Source of the DNA: Chryseobacterium nakagawai
GTDB lineage: Bacteria > Bacteroidota > Bacteroidia > Flavobacteriales > Weeksellaceae
Assembly: GCF_900637665.1 (NCBI RefSeq)
Contig: NZ_LR134386.1
Span: 3,650,501 to 3,714,500, forward strand
Direction of reading: 5' to 3'
Length of the DNA stretch: 64,000 bases
The translations under genes and the position numbers were made by a program. Positions 35,674-44,375 of the stretch are shown here, in pieces. Under the pieces are notes generated by a model, which ran no database searches, was not told the origin of the DNA, and saw nothing but the letters and a program-made list of their open reading frames with translations. Position 1 is the first letter of the stretch; each line of letters starts with the position of its first letter.

Positions 35674-36345
35674 TCAATTCCATTTCACCACCTGTGAGGT
35701 GACATCGGTATAGGTATTATCCGCACATCTTTTTCTGACATAGAACATATAAGAAATTGTCTTATTTAAGTTAACAAAAGCTGCATTGTGTCCAGGAAGA
35801 ACCGGGTCGCCATTTCCAGGAGCCGGTGGAGTACCACTCGTACCTAGATACACTTCATACACGGAAAGTCCATCACTTTCCCAGGAAACAGTCGCTGAAA
35901 AAGTGGGATCATAGACGGAAGAAGTAGATGTTGTATAATTTACATACCCTGGTTTTACACACGCAGTAGTATTCTCGGAAAGAATGGTAATTGGTCCTGC
36001 CCAATTGCTCTTTCCATTAGCCGTTCCACAGTTCCTTCTTACATACAAATCATATTTTTTCCCCTTAAATAATGGAAGACTGTAAGAGGTATTGCTCACT
36101 TCAGCTACCGTACCACTTCCCAAAGCAAAGCCCTGTTCCCCATACTGCACTTCAAAAAATCCTGTTCCCTCAGTGCTATTACTACTCCATGAAAAAATAT
36201 TATATAACGGTTTAAAACTTAAACTTGTTGGAGTTTCGCATGTAGCCTTTGGTGGTTGTACTTCAGTGGCAATACTGTCTCCTGATCCTGAACATCCTGT
36301 GGCCAATACTCCAATAATAGATAAGACGAAATATATTTTTTTCAT
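35674..36345 (-). CDS. Lipoprotein with fibronectin type III-like domains
   Basis: A 223-residue protein with a lipoprotein signal (MKKIYFVLSIIGVLATGC, acylated Cys at 18) followed by SGSGDS. Two beta-sandwich units of about 90 residues follow, each beginning with CETPTSLSFKP or CVKPGYVNYT and showing fibronectin type III-like strands (FFEVQYGEQGF, YSLPLFKGKKYDLYVRRNC; VSWESDGLSVYEVYLG, ISYMFYVRKRC). The paired Cys in each unit (CETP with RRNC, CVKP with RKRC) likely form disulfides. It is likely displayed at the cell surface. Function unknown; this domain type often helps binding. Confidence 0.8.
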   Translation of the reverse strand: MKKIYFVLSIIGVLATGCSGSGDSIATEVQPPKATCETPTSLSFKPLYNIFSWSSNSTEGTGFFEVQYGEQGFALGSGTVAEVSNTSYSLPLFKGKKYDLYVRRNCGTANGKSNWAGPITILSENTTACVKPGYVNYTTSTSSVYDPTFSATVSWESDGLSVYEVYLGTSGTPPAPGNGDPVLPGHNAAFVNLNKTISYMFYVRKRCADNTYTDVTSQVVKWN

Positions 36346-36494
36346 AGTTGATAATTTTTATAGTGCGCGAATTTAGTATAATTCTTTTAAATAATAATAT
36401 TTGTACTTATTACCATCTACTTGGAGGATATCTAAGTGAAAAGTCATGTATTTTATAATGTACATTCACTATCTTTACAGAAATTTATACAGCT

Positions 36495-37463
36495 ATGTTA
36501 AAAGCAGGTTTGGTAGGTGCCGGACACTTGGGAAAGATCCATTTAAAACTTCTTAATCAGTCAGATCGATATGAGTTTGTAGGCTTCCACGATAAAGATA
36601 TTGAAAACGGGAAAAAATTAGAAGCTGAATTCGGATATAAATATTTTGAAAATTTTGATGAATTGCTTGAGCAGATTGATATGCTGGACATTGTTACTCC
36701 TACAGTCTATCATTATGATTATGCATTAAAAGCAATTGCAAAAGGACTTCATTTCTTTATTGAAAAACCTGTTACCCAAACCCTGGAACAGGCAGAAGAA
36801 ATCCTGCGTTTATGCCAGGAGAATGGCATTAAAGCACAGGTAGGACATGTGGAAAGATATAACCCGGCTTTCATAGCAACCAAGGAATATATCAACAATC
36901 CGATGTTTATTGAAATTCACCGTTTGGCCGAATTTAATCCTCGGGGTACCGATGTTTCCGTGGTATTGGATCTTATGATTCATGACCTTGATATCTTGCT
37001 AAGCATCGCAAAATCTAAGGTAAAAAACATCCATGCCAGCGGTGTGTGTGTAGTAAGCAAAACTCCTGATATAGCGAATGCCAGAATAGAATTTGAAAAC
37101 GGATGCGTTGCCAACCTTACCACCTCAAGAATATCAATGAAAGCTATGAGAAAAAGCAGATTCTTCCAGAAAGACGCTTATATCTCAGTAGATTTTCTTG
37201 AGAAAAAGGCAGAAGTAATCAGAATGAAAGACGCTCCGGAAAGTCCTACTCCATTTGACATGATTATTGAAAATGCTGAAGGAGAGAAAAACCAGATCTT
37301 GTTTGAATATCCAAATATTCAGCCTAACAATGCTATTCTTGATGAATTAAATTCTTTTGCTGATGCCATTACGGGTGATAAAAATGTAGAAGTTTCTCTT
37401 GAAGACGGAACCGAAGCCTTAAAGGTTGCTTTAGAAATTATGAAGCTTATCAGTCAGAAATAA
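36495..37463 (+). CDS. Gfo/Idh/MocA-family oxidoreductase
   Basis: A 322-residue NAD(P)-dependent sugar-type dehydrogenase. The N-terminal Rossmann domain begins LKAGLVGAGHLGKIHLKLL, and the EKPVTQTLEQAEEIL block with the catalytic Lys (EKP) and the HVERYNPAF segment follow. The C-terminal domain (about 130-322) includes VLDLMIHDLDILL, with the His of the active site. It is cytosolic and begins at ATG, with a TAnnTTTA-like sequence about 18 bases upstream. A terminator follows (37497-37541). Members act on sugars, inositols and related compounds; the true substrate here is unknown. Confidence 0.92.
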   Translation: MLKAGLVGAGHLGKIHLKLLNQSDRYEFVGFHDKDIENGKKLEAEFGYKYFENFDELLEQIDMLDIVTPTVYHYDYALKAIAKGLHFFIEKPVTQTLEQAEEILRLCQENGIKAQVGHVERYNPAFIATKEYINNPMFIEIHRLAEFNPRGTDVSVVLDLMIHDLDILLSIAKSKVKNIHASGVCVVSKTPDIANARIEFENGCVANLTTSRISMKAMRKSRFFQKDAYISVDFLEKKAEVIRMKDAPESPTPFDMIIENAEGEKNQILFEYPNIQPNNAILDELNSFADAITGDKNVEVSLEDGTEALKVALEIMKLISQK

Positions 37464-37780
37464 AAATATACTGTTTTCATTAACAGTAATACTTACAATG
37501 CTATCTTAATAATCAAAAAAAGGTTATGAGATAGCATTTTTTATTGATTACAGATGTCATTTAAAAAATAAAATCACTGATTTATTATCAGAAAGCCAGT
37601 TTCAAAACAAAAAAAATAATATATTTGAAAAACAATTCAGAAAATATTTGAAAGATTTTGTTTTACATATCCAATGGATTCCGGCCAGAATAAGTGGTCT
37701 TCATATAGACTCTTATTATGATGCTACCATTTTCTTATAATTAAAATCTAATCCCCTCATTATTTAAAATCAAAACAACT
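37464..37780. other. Gene-free stretch between the Gfo/Idh and GH5 genes
   Basis: It holds the terminator of the upstream gene (37497-37541) and otherwise only AT-rich sequence; no reading frame or repeat is apparent. The promoter of the GH5 gene should be in the right part. Confidence 0.4.
37497..37541 (+). terminator. Terminator of the Gfo/Idh gene
   Basis: AATGCTATCT (37497-37506) pairs with AGATAGCATT (37529-37538), followed by TTTTTATT. Confidence 0.85.
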
Positions 37781-39511
37781 ATGAAAAGATCCATCCTATT
37801 ATCCGCCTTATTATTGTCTCAATTTGGGACATCTCAATTATTAAAGACTTCAGGACAGAAAATCGTTAATGATAAAGGTGAAAACATCCAGTTGAGAGGC
37901 CTCGGTTTAGGAGGTTGGATGCTACAGGAAGGCTATATGCTGAAAACAGCTGATTTTGCTGGCCCTCAGTATAAAATTAAGGAAAAAATAGCTGAACTGA
38001 TTGGTGAAGATGGTATGCAGGAGTTTTATAAGGCTTATTTAAAGAATGGAATTACGAAGCAGGATATTGATTTTTTAGCAAAAGCCGGTTTCAATTCCAT
38101 CAGGCTTCCAATGCATTATAATCTCTATACCCTTCCTATAGAAAAAGAAGCAATAAAAGGCAAGGATACTTGGCTGGAAGAGGGTTTTAAAATGACCGAT
38201 GATCTTCTTCAATGGTGTAAAGACAACAAAATTTACCTGATTCTTGATCTTCATGCTGCCCCTGGCGGACAAGGAAATGATGCCAATATCTCTGATAATG
38301 ATAAGGCTAAACCATCTCTTTGGGATAGTGAAGAAAATCAAAGAAAAACAGTTGCACTATGGAAAAAACTGGCAGAGCGATACAAAAACGAACCTTGGAT
38401 TGGCGGATATGATATTATCAATGAGCCTAACATCAATTTCACAGGAAAAAATCCAAACGGAACAGACGAAATGTCAAATGCTCCTCTTTGGAAATTACAG
38501 AAAGACATTACCGATGCTATTCGTGAAGTTGACCAAAAACATATTATCTTTATTGAAGGAAATGGCTGGGGCAATAACTACAACGGATTAATCCCGATTT
38601 GGGACAACAACATGGCTTTTAGCTTTCATAAATACTGGAATTACAATGATGACAAAACCATTCAGTTTGCACTGGATTTAAGAGAAAAACATAATATGCC
38701 AATCTGGCTTGGAGAAACCGGTGAAAATTCGAATGTATGGTTCACGGAACTAATTCAATTGCTGGATAAACACAATATTGGATACGCTTTCTGGCCTATG
38801 AAAAAGATTGATAATATCGCCGGAATTACGAATGTAAAAACAACTCCTGAATATGAAAAGCTCTTGAACTATTGGAAGAATGGAGGTGAAAAACCATCAA
38901 AAGAATATGCTCAAAAAACGTTGATGCAAATCGCTGAAAACTACGAATTCAGCAATGTAGAAGTTAAAAATGACGTTATAGATGCGATGTTCAGACAAGT
39001 TTCGGATGATTCTACAAAACCGTTTAAGAACCACCAGGTTCCCGGAAGAATATTTGCATCAGACTATGACCTGGGAAGAATAGGTTCGGCTTACCTGGAT
39101 AAGGATTTTATTAATCTCTGGGTAAGTGATCCTGCAAAAAGATCAGAATGGAACTATGGTCAGCAAATGAGAAATGATGGTGTTGACCTCTATTCATGTC
39201 AGGATAAAATAACCAATCAGTATTATGTAGGAAAAACAGAAACCGGAGAATGGTTACAGTATACAGTCAATTCCAAGGTGAATAAAAATTATACCTTCGA
39301 GATCAGATACTCTAGTATTAATCCTTCCAAAGTAAGGGTTGAGGATGCTTCAGGAAAAATATTGACAAGCGTCGCACTGCCTTCTACAGGCAAAAATGAA
39401 AACTGGACTACCGTTTCTACAAAGAGTATCCCATTTCAGAAAGGAGAAAATAAATTCAGAATCGTATTTGAAAATGAGGGCGTAAATCTGAATTATTTTG
39501 AAGTAAAATAG
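37781..39511 (+). CDS. Glycoside hydrolase family 5 enzyme with CBM6-like module
   Basis: A 576-residue secreted enzyme. A signal peptide (MKRSILLSALLLSQFGTSQ) is followed by a GH5 TIM barrel, about residues 30-370. Active-site residues are visible: acid/base Glu215 in YDIINEPNIN, and nucleophile Glu312 in IWLGETGENSN; ILDLHAAPGGQGND and the RLPMHYN motif also belong to this family. Residues about 420-576 form a beta-sandwich of the CBM6 type (YYVGKTETGEWLQYTVN, NYTFEIRYSS, NKFRIVFENEGVNLNYFEVK). It hydrolyses a beta-glucan or related polymer. No type IX sorting tail is present, so it is probably periplasmic or released by another route. Confidence 0.92.
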   Translation: MKRSILLSALLLSQFGTSQLLKTSGQKIVNDKGENIQLRGLGLGGWMLQEGYMLKTADFAGPQYKIKEKIAELIGEDGMQEFYKAYLKNGITKQDIDFLAKAGFNSIRLPMHYNLYTLPIEKEAIKGKDTWLEEGFKMTDDLLQWCKDNKIYLILDLHAAPGGQGNDANISDNDKAKPSLWDSEENQRKTVALWKKLAERYKNEPWIGGYDIINEPNINFTGKNPNGTDEMSNAPLWKLQKDITDAIREVDQKHIIFIEGNGWGNNYNGLIPIWDNNMAFSFHKYWNYNDDKTIQFALDLREKHNMPIWLGETGENSNVWFTELIQLLDKHNIGYAFWPMKKIDNIAGITNVKTTPEYEKLLNYWKNGGEKPSKEYAQKTLMQIAENYEFSNVEVKNDVIDAMFRQVSDDSTKPFKNHQVPGRIFASDYDLGRIGSAYLDKDFINLWVSDPAKRSEWNYGQQMRNDGVDLYSCQDKITNQYYVGKTETGEWLQYTVNSKVNKNYTFEIRYSSINPSKVRVEDASGKILTSVALPSTGKNENWTTVSTKSIPFQKGENKFRIVFENEGVNLNYFEVK

Positions 39512-39531
39512 CAATAATTACCTTAAATTGC

Positions 39532-39566
39532 AGATCCCTTTTAGATGCTAAAAGGGATTTCTTTTT
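39532..39566 (+). terminator. Terminator of the GH5 gene
   Basis: AGATCCCTTTT (39532-39542) pairs with AAAAGGGATTT (39550-39560), then CTTTTT; placed just after the stop. Confidence 0.85.
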
Positions 39567-39577
39567 AATCTGTTATT

Positions 39578-40456
39578 ATGAAAAAAATAGCCGCAATTTT
39601 CCTTTTAATATCTGCGTTTGCGTCAGCACAAAAATCATCTTTGGAACAAAGAATAAGTGCAATTACAAAGAGTAAGCAAGCTACGGTAGGCGTTTCTGTT
39701 TTAGGATTTGAAAATCAATTTAAATACAGCCAAAACGGTGAGAAAAAGCTTGCTATGATGAGTGTTTTTAAGTTTCATGTGGCCTGTGCTGCCCTTGATC
39801 TTGTGGATAAAGGAAAACTTTCACTGGATCAAAAGATTTTCATTAAAAAATCTGAACTGTATAATACTTGGTCTCCTTACAAGGAGAAGCATCCTGAAGG
39901 AAATACAGAAGCTACTTTAAGTGAGATTATCTACTATACGGTAGCATTAAGTGATAACAATCTTTGTGATATCCTGATAGAACTTGTAGGTGGTACTCAG
40001 GCTGTGCAGAAGTTTATGAATTCTAAAGGCGTAAAAGACTTCCAGATCAAATATACTGAACGTGGGATGGCTATCAACGGTTGGGACTCTTTATTTGAAA
40101 ATTATACTACAGCCAATTCTACCGTACAGCTTTTGAAAAAGTTCTACGACGGAAAGTTGCTTTCGAAAAAATCTACTGACTATTTGATGAAAATCATGCT
40201 GGGAACCAAAACCGGGACCAATAAAATTATTGAACAACTACCTAAAGGAACTCCCATAGCCCATAAAACAGGATCTTCAGGCAAAAAAGATAACTTTCTC
40301 ACCATTGCAGAAAATGATATGGGTATCATCACTCTTCCCAACGGAAAGCATTATGCCATTGCAGTATATGTAAGCAATTCTAAGGAGTCAGAAGCTGAAA
40401 ACTGTAAGATCATCTCGGATATTTCCAAAGCAGTGTGGGATAATTTTAATAAATAA
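39578..40456 (+). CDS. Class A beta-lactamase (CGA/CIA-like)
   Basis: A 292-residue serine beta-lactamase with a signal peptide (MKKIAAIFLLISAFASA). All class A active-site motifs are present: S62-V-F-K65 (SxxK), S125-D-N127 (SDN), a Glu at 161 in the omega-loop region (ERGMAINGW) and K230-T-G232 (KTG), followed by SSG. It therefore should hydrolyse penicillins and probably cephalosporins in the periplasm. Length and pattern recall the extended-spectrum enzymes CGA-1 and CIA of Chryseobacterium, a judgement from memory. It has its own signal and lies in a plus-strand block with no lactam-sensing regulator beside it, so expression is likely constitutive. Confidence 0.9.
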   Translation: MKKIAAIFLLISAFASAQKSSLEQRISAITKSKQATVGVSVLGFENQFKYSQNGEKKLAMMSVFKFHVACAALDLVDKGKLSLDQKIFIKKSELYNTWSPYKEKHPEGNTEATLSEIIYYTVALSDNNLCDILIELVGGTQAVQKFMNSKGVKDFQIKYTERGMAINGWDSLFENYTTANSTVQLLKKFYDGKLLSKKSTDYLMKIMLGTKTGTNKIIEQLPKGTPIAHKTGSSGKKDNFLTIAENDMGIITLPNGKHYAIAVYVSNSKESEAENCKIISDISKAVWDNFNK

Positions 40457-40512
40457 AATATTAAGCTTAATTTTAGCGCAGAGAATCAGATTGATTCTTT
40501 GACTTCATCATT

Positions 40513-40923
40513 ATGAAAAAAGGACTATTAGCAGCGGCTTTATTTTGCTCCACATTCTTCTTCTCACAGAAGAATCAAAACTATTTAAAGATCGGCTATA
40601 CAAGTGTATGCTGTGGTACGGCTTCTGAAAAACCGGTCATCAGTTACCTGAAAGAATTTAAAAGGAAGAATCAGATTAGAAGTCTGGAGATCCTGATACA
40701 AAAAGGATTGGGCAGAGAAGGTGAATTTGAACTGTATGTAGGCACTGATTTTCTAACCCTCAACCAGAAAAAACGACTCATACGTGGACTTACGGCTTCT
40801 GTTTCTAATCAGAATAATAACAAAAAGTCGGAAAACATCGGAAATATAAATTTTGATTCCACAGATATCGCTCATCAGGAGGATCTCATGAATGCAAAAA
40901 ACTTAACTATCTATAAAAAATAA
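40513..40923 (+). CDS. Secreted protein of unknown function
   Basis: A 136-residue protein with a signal peptide (MKKGLLAAALFCSTFFFSQ). The mature part starts KNQNYLKIGYTSVCCGTASEKPVISYLKEFKRKNQIRSL and includes a CC pair, then EILIQKGLGREGEFELYVGTDFLTLNQKKRLIRGL, with alternate strands and helices. No family is recognised. It ends nine bases before the hydroxyacyl-CoA dehydrogenase gene, so the two may be transcribed together, though their products belong to different compartments. A weak hairpin lies in front (40482-40498). Confidence 0.75.
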   Translation: MKKGLLAAALFCSTFFFSQKNQNYLKIGYTSVCCGTASEKPVISYLKEFKRKNQIRSLEILIQKGLGREGEFELYVGTDFLTLNQKKRLIRGLTASVSNQNNNKKSENIGNINFDSTDIAHQEDLMNAKNLTIYKK

Positions 40924-40931
40924 AGGAAAAA

Positions 40932-41825
40932 ATGATCAAAAACATTGTAGTTATCGGAGCAGGAACCATGGGAAATGGTATTGCACATACTTTCGCACAA
41001 AGCGGTTTTAAAGTAAATCTTGTAGATGTATCTCAGGAAGCTTTAGACAGAGGACTGAAAACCATTACTACGAATCTTGACAGAATCATTGCAAAGGGAA
41101 ACCTTACTGAAGAGCAAAAAGCTGAAACGTTGGGAAACATCACTACTTTCACCGCTCTTAATGATGCTGTGGGAGCTGCTGACCTTATTGTAGAAGCTGC
41201 TACTGAAAACCTTGATCTTAAATTAAAGATCTTCGGTCAGATGGATGAATCGGCTCCTGCAGGTTGTATCCTTGCGACTAATACATCTTCTATTTCTATC
41301 ACGAAAATTGCTGCTGCTACAAAAAGAGCAGATAAAGTAATCGGAATGCACTTTATGAACCCGGTTCCTATCATGAAGCTGGTTGAAATCATCAAAGGAT
41401 ATTCTACTTCTAAAGAGACTTTTGATGCTATTTATGAAATGAGCAAATCATTAGGAAAGGTTCCTGTAGAAGTGAATGACTATCCAGGTTTCGTAGCCAA
41501 TAGAATCTTAATGCCAATGATTAATGAATCTATTGAAACACTTTATAACGGTGTAGCTGGTGTAGAGGAAATTGACACGGTAATGAAATTAGGGATGGCT
41601 CACCCAATGGGACCACTTCAATTGGCAGATTTCATTGGTCTTGATGTATGTCTTGCGATTCTAAACGTAATGTATGACGGATTCAAAAATCCTAAATACG
41701 CCCCGAACCCATTATTGGTAAACATGGTAACAGCAGGAAAACTAGGAGTAAAATCAGGAGAAGGCTTCTACGATTACTCTGAAAGTAAAAAAGCTGAAAA
41801 AGTTTCAAAAATGTTTTTAAAATAA
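40932..41825 (+). CDS. 3-hydroxybutyryl-CoA dehydrogenase
   Basis: A 297-residue enzyme that interconverts acetoacetyl-CoA and 3-hydroxybutyryl-CoA with NAD(P)H. The N-terminal Rossmann motif is VVIGAGTMGNGIAHTFAQSG, followed by ILATNTSSISITKIA and IGMHFMNPVPIMKLVEII, in which the His and Asn-Pro belong to the catalytic site, and the C-terminal helical domain LADFIGLDVCLAILNVMY and GVKSGEGFYDYSE. The length matches the single-function enzyme rather than the fused fatty acid oxidation protein. It is cytosolic and acts in fatty acid or butyrate-type metabolism. The next gene is unrelated. Confidence 0.95.
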   Translation: MIKNIVVIGAGTMGNGIAHTFAQSGFKVNLVDVSQEALDRGLKTITTNLDRIIAKGNLTEEQKAETLGNITTFTALNDAVGAADLIVEAATENLDLKLKIFGQMDESAPAGCILATNTSSISITKIAAATKRADKVIGMHFMNPVPIMKLVEIIKGYSTSKETFDAIYEMSKSLGKVPVEVNDYPGFVANRILMPMINESIETLYNGVAGVEEIDTVMKLGMAHPMGPLQLADFIGLDVCLAILNVMYDGFKNPKYAPNPLLVNMVTAGKLGVKSGEGFYDYSESKKAEKVSKMFLK

Positions 41826-41906
41826 TTATTCAAATTATGAGTTGTGCGTTATAAGTTATAAATTTGGGTTCTCAACCTCTACTTATACTAAATAACTACA
41901 GCTTTG

Positions 41907-43223
41907 ATGAAAATTAAAGAGAAAAATATTCAAATATTATTGGTCATCATTACTATAGTGATGACCATTTTTCGTTTTTTACTCAATGAAAAAGGAAGAG
42001 TAAATCCGGATTCTATCCGCTATATGAGATTTGCTCATGGACTGCCTGTCATTGATAATACTACAACTCCTCTGGGCTATCCTTCAGCCATAAAATTCTT
42101 TACCTACTTTGGATTGGATGAGTTTTGGAGCAGTAAACTAATCGGTATTCTTGGCTGTCTGTTTATTATTTTATTCGCTTGGCAAAAGAAATTTTATTTC
42201 AGGGAGTCAATTGTGGTATGCAGCTTATTCAGCATTCTTTCCATTTTTGCTTTTACGATGAGTGAAGCACTTATTTTACCTTTCGTATTCCTTTTTCTGT
42301 ACACTTCAGCCCTTATTATTGATAGAAAAATAGAAGGCTGGAAAGCGATTTTTTACCTTTCCCTCTCTTTGATTATACTGTATAATATAAGATATAGTGC
42401 ACTCTTTATCATTGGTGGAACAGGCTTGTATGGACTTATCTTCTGGAAAAGAAAGTATGGGCTTTCTTTCATCATTTCGGCAGCTATAGGAATGATTTTC
42501 ATTGTATTGTATAAGTTTTTATTCATTGATTATTTTAATAAAGACTATGTACAGGATTTTTTGGAAATAGGCCTTCACACGACTCCTGAATTATTGGTAG
42601 AATTATTCCAGGGATTGAGTACTACTTTTAATCCGTTTATTCATATGGCCAATCCTGCCGGTGGTATTATCAATTATGGAATTTACGGAATTGGTGTATT
42701 AAATATTCTTTTCATGGCATTCCTTTTTATTAAGCAAAAGCTTTCAGATCCTGAGTTCTTTTGTATTTTCATAGGAATTTTAGGAATTGTCTGTTCTTAT
42801 TTTATACAGTATTTCTATTCTATAAACCCTATGGATTATAGATTACTAGCTCCCTTTAGCTTTCCTCTCTGGTTGGTTTATTTTAAAAAACTGTTTGAAG
42901 TCTTCCATACTAAAGTGTATGTTATTGGTATTTTAAGTTTAATGTCCGGAATGCTCTTCACATGGCTTTCAAAAGGGAATTATCTTGAAAACAGAAAAGC
43001 GATTACTAAATTTTTAAAATCTGAAAATTTAGATAAAGTTCCGCTGAAGTTTTTTATTATTGAAGAAAAAGATTTGGAGAAAGTACAATTAGCAGAACTC
43101 ATCAGCACTGTAAACCCCCAATTAACCGTTACATTTAAGCCTCTGGATACTCTAAAAAAAACAACATTAACACGTTATAAAGTTTTACAAAAAGTTAAGA
43201 TCGACAAGAATAAATATCAATAA
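41907..43223 (+). CDS. Polytopic membrane protein, GT-C glycosyltransferase-like
   Basis: A protein of about 438 residues (ATG at 41907; the in-frame TTG just before is less likely). It has around ten transmembrane helices, first at IQILLVIITIVMTIFRFLL, then a short loop with GRVNPDSIRYM, whose Asp resembles the first-loop acidic residue of GT-C glycosyltransferases that use lipid-linked sugars. Long hydrophobic spans continue to residue 370, with a soluble C-terminal tail. There is no HXXEHH-like or clear dolichol-binding motif, so the glycosyltransferase call is a structural guess. A lipid or envelope sugar role is plausible. Confidence 0.6.
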   Translation: MKIKEKNIQILLVIITIVMTIFRFLLNEKGRVNPDSIRYMRFAHGLPVIDNTTTPLGYPSAIKFFTYFGLDEFWSSKLIGILGCLFIILFAWQKKFYFRESIVVCSLFSILSIFAFTMSEALILPFVFLFLYTSALIIDRKIEGWKAIFYLSLSLIILYNIRYSALFIIGGTGLYGLIFWKRKYGLSFIISAAIGMIFIVLYKFLFIDYFNKDYVQDFLEIGLHTTPELLVELFQGLSTTFNPFIHMANPAGGIINYGIYGIGVLNILFMAFLFIKQKLSDPEFFCIFIGILGIVCSYFIQYFYSINPMDYRLLAPFSFPLWLVYFKKLFEVFHTKVYVIGILSLMSGMLFTWLSKGNYLENRKAITKFLKSENLDKVPLKFFIIEEKDLEKVQLAELISTVNPQLTVTFKPLDTLKKTTLTRYKVLQKVKIDKNKYQ

Positions 43224-43229
43224 TTTTAT

Positions 43230-43237
43230 TATCTTTG
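43230..43237 (+). promoter_or_regulatory. Promoter -7 element for the acidic protein gene
   Basis: TATCTTTG matches TAnnTTTG and lies 22 bases before the start codon at 43260. Confidence 0.6.
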
Positions 43238-43259
43238 AGAAAGTTAAAACATTAAAAAA

Positions 43260-43499
43260 ATGAAATTACCAAAGTTTTTATTAGCAGATAATTCGGAATT
43301 TCCAGAAGATCTATTCGTAGTCCACACAGAATATCCAAGATTTATCCTAAATGTTGAGGAAGAGGAAGTTGAGTGGTTAGATGATCTTGAAGGAGACGAT
43401 GAAGAAACTATGGCAGACGAAGCTACGAAAGTGGTAGAATCAGCATTCAAATGGTGCGATGAAGAGTTGGCTAAGTACGACGAAGAAGAGGAAGATTAA
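43260..43499 (+). CDS. Acidic small protein conserved in Flavobacteriia
   Basis: A 79-residue acidic cytosolic protein: KLPKFLLADNSEFPEDLFVVHTEYPRFIL forms a likely strand-rich start, followed by a highly acidic middle (EEEEVEWLDDLEGDDEE) and ATKVVESAFKWCDEELAKYDEEEED. I recall similar short proteins in this clade but no function. It has its own clear promoter element and a strong two-way terminator, so it is a well-kept, independent unit, which suggests it is important. The pattern of an ordered half plus an acidic half resembles DNA mimic or chaperone-type proteins only in a general sense. Confidence 0.8.
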   Translation: MKLPKFLLADNSEFPEDLFVVHTEYPRFILNVEEEEVEWLDDLEGDDEETMADEATKVVESAFKWCDEELAKYDEEEED

Positions 43500-43515
43500 T
43501 AACATCTAAATCATA

Positions 43516-43546
43516 AAAAAGGAACTCAAATTGAGTTCCTTTTATT
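43516..43546. terminator. Two-way terminator between convergent genes
   Basis: AAAGGAACTCAA (43518-43529) pairs with TTGAGTTCCTTT (43531-43542) over one loop base, with A and T runs on the two sides. Confidence 0.88.
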
Positions 43547-43548
43547 TT

Positions 43549-43959
43549 TTATTCTGATTTATTGAATTTCAATAATAAAAGATTGTCTTTATAAAGCTCC
43601 AGTACATTTCCTGAGATTACATATTTGTTAGCTTTCCCCATCATATCCATAAAGTTTTGCTCTACTCCGATATTGTTACACATCATTTTGGTAGACCCCA
43701 TCTGGCCTGCTGAAAAACCTCCTGTAGAAGGATCTATCGTAGCTGTTCCAAAATAGTTATTACAACCAGCATTTCCGTTGATCTTTTCTCCTTCAATATT
43801 TAATGTTGGAATTTTACCTTTTACGTTATCGGCCAGTGTCCATTTTGTATTGGCAAGAGCCGGCTGAGCTTTTCCTACTTTAGAAGCAGATGGACTTGTC
43901 ATGCTTCCACATGATGCCAATACTGCTGCTGTACATATACTTAAAAAAAGATTTTTCAT
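43549..43959 (-). CDS. META-domain lipoprotein (HslJ-like)
   Basis: A 136-residue lipoprotein: signal MKNLFLSICTAAVLASCGS with lipobox LASC, then a META domain (about 38-136). That domain is shown by ANTKWTLADNVKGK, the INGNAGCNNYFGTATID block typical of the family, and GSTKMMCNNIGVEQNFMDMM, with a Cys pair that may form a disulfide. HslJ-like META proteins in enterobacteria are linked to heat and antibiotic stress at the outer membrane. A promoter element lies 22 bases upstream (43981-43988). It is a single gene, converging with the acidic protein gene. Confidence 0.9.
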   Translation of the reverse strand: MKNLFLSICTAAVLASCGSMTSPSASKVGKAQPALANTKWTLADNVKGKIPTLNIEGEKINGNAGCNNYFGTATIDPSTGGFSAGQMGSTKMMCNNIGVEQNFMDMMGKANKYVISGNVLELYKDNLLLLKFNKSE

Positions 43960-43980
43960 TTTTTACTTTTTGAATTAACC

Positions 43981-43988
43981 CAAATTTA
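43981..43988 (-). promoter_or_regulatory. Promoter -7 element for the META lipoprotein
   Basis: The minus strand reads TAAATTTG (TAnnTTTG), 21 bases before the ATG. Confidence 0.55.
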
Positions 43989-44323
43989 CGGATTTTATCT
44001 TATTTAAACGGGCCACTATCAATTTTATTATTCTTTAACAGTTGAAATTTTTTACTTCATCATAGAGCAAAACGAAGCCATCTCAACGTTGGAATGTTTA
44101 TTTGATAGATTGGAAAATACTAAGGCGCAAGGTGATGTGTAGTCTGAATGTTCTTTAAAGCACCAGGATTTTATCTACTGCTAATATATGCTTTTATAAT
44201 GGCCACGAATGCACAACTAAAATAATATATACCTCTACTGCATGGTTATTTTTTTTAAACTACATAGACACTTAGAATATTATTTCATAGTCTATTTAAT
44301 CCCTAGAATAATTTAAAAACAAA

Positions 44324-44351
44324 AAAAACGGACTTTAAAAAGTCCGTTTCT
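44324..44351 (-). terminator. Terminator of pheT
   Basis: AAACGGACTT (44326-44335) pairs with AAGTCCGTTT (44340-44349) around TAAA, with a T run on the minus strand. Confidence 0.85.
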
Positions 44352-44375
44352 ATATATTTCTGTAATCTTTTAAAA

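Larger units (their letters stand above)
43960..44375. other. Gene-free stretch between pheT and the META lipoprotein gene
   Basis: About 415 bases. The left end has the promoter element of the META gene, the right end the pheT terminator (44324-44351). The middle, around 44040-44300, has no coding frame; the phrase ATGGCCACGAATGCAC may belong to a dispersed repeat, which I cannot verify from one window. Confidence 0.4.

Noticed and set aside
40482..40498. AGAATCA-GAT-TGATTCT as the terminator of the beta-lactamase gene
   Set aside because: Short A/T-rich stem with no clean T run; too weak to call.
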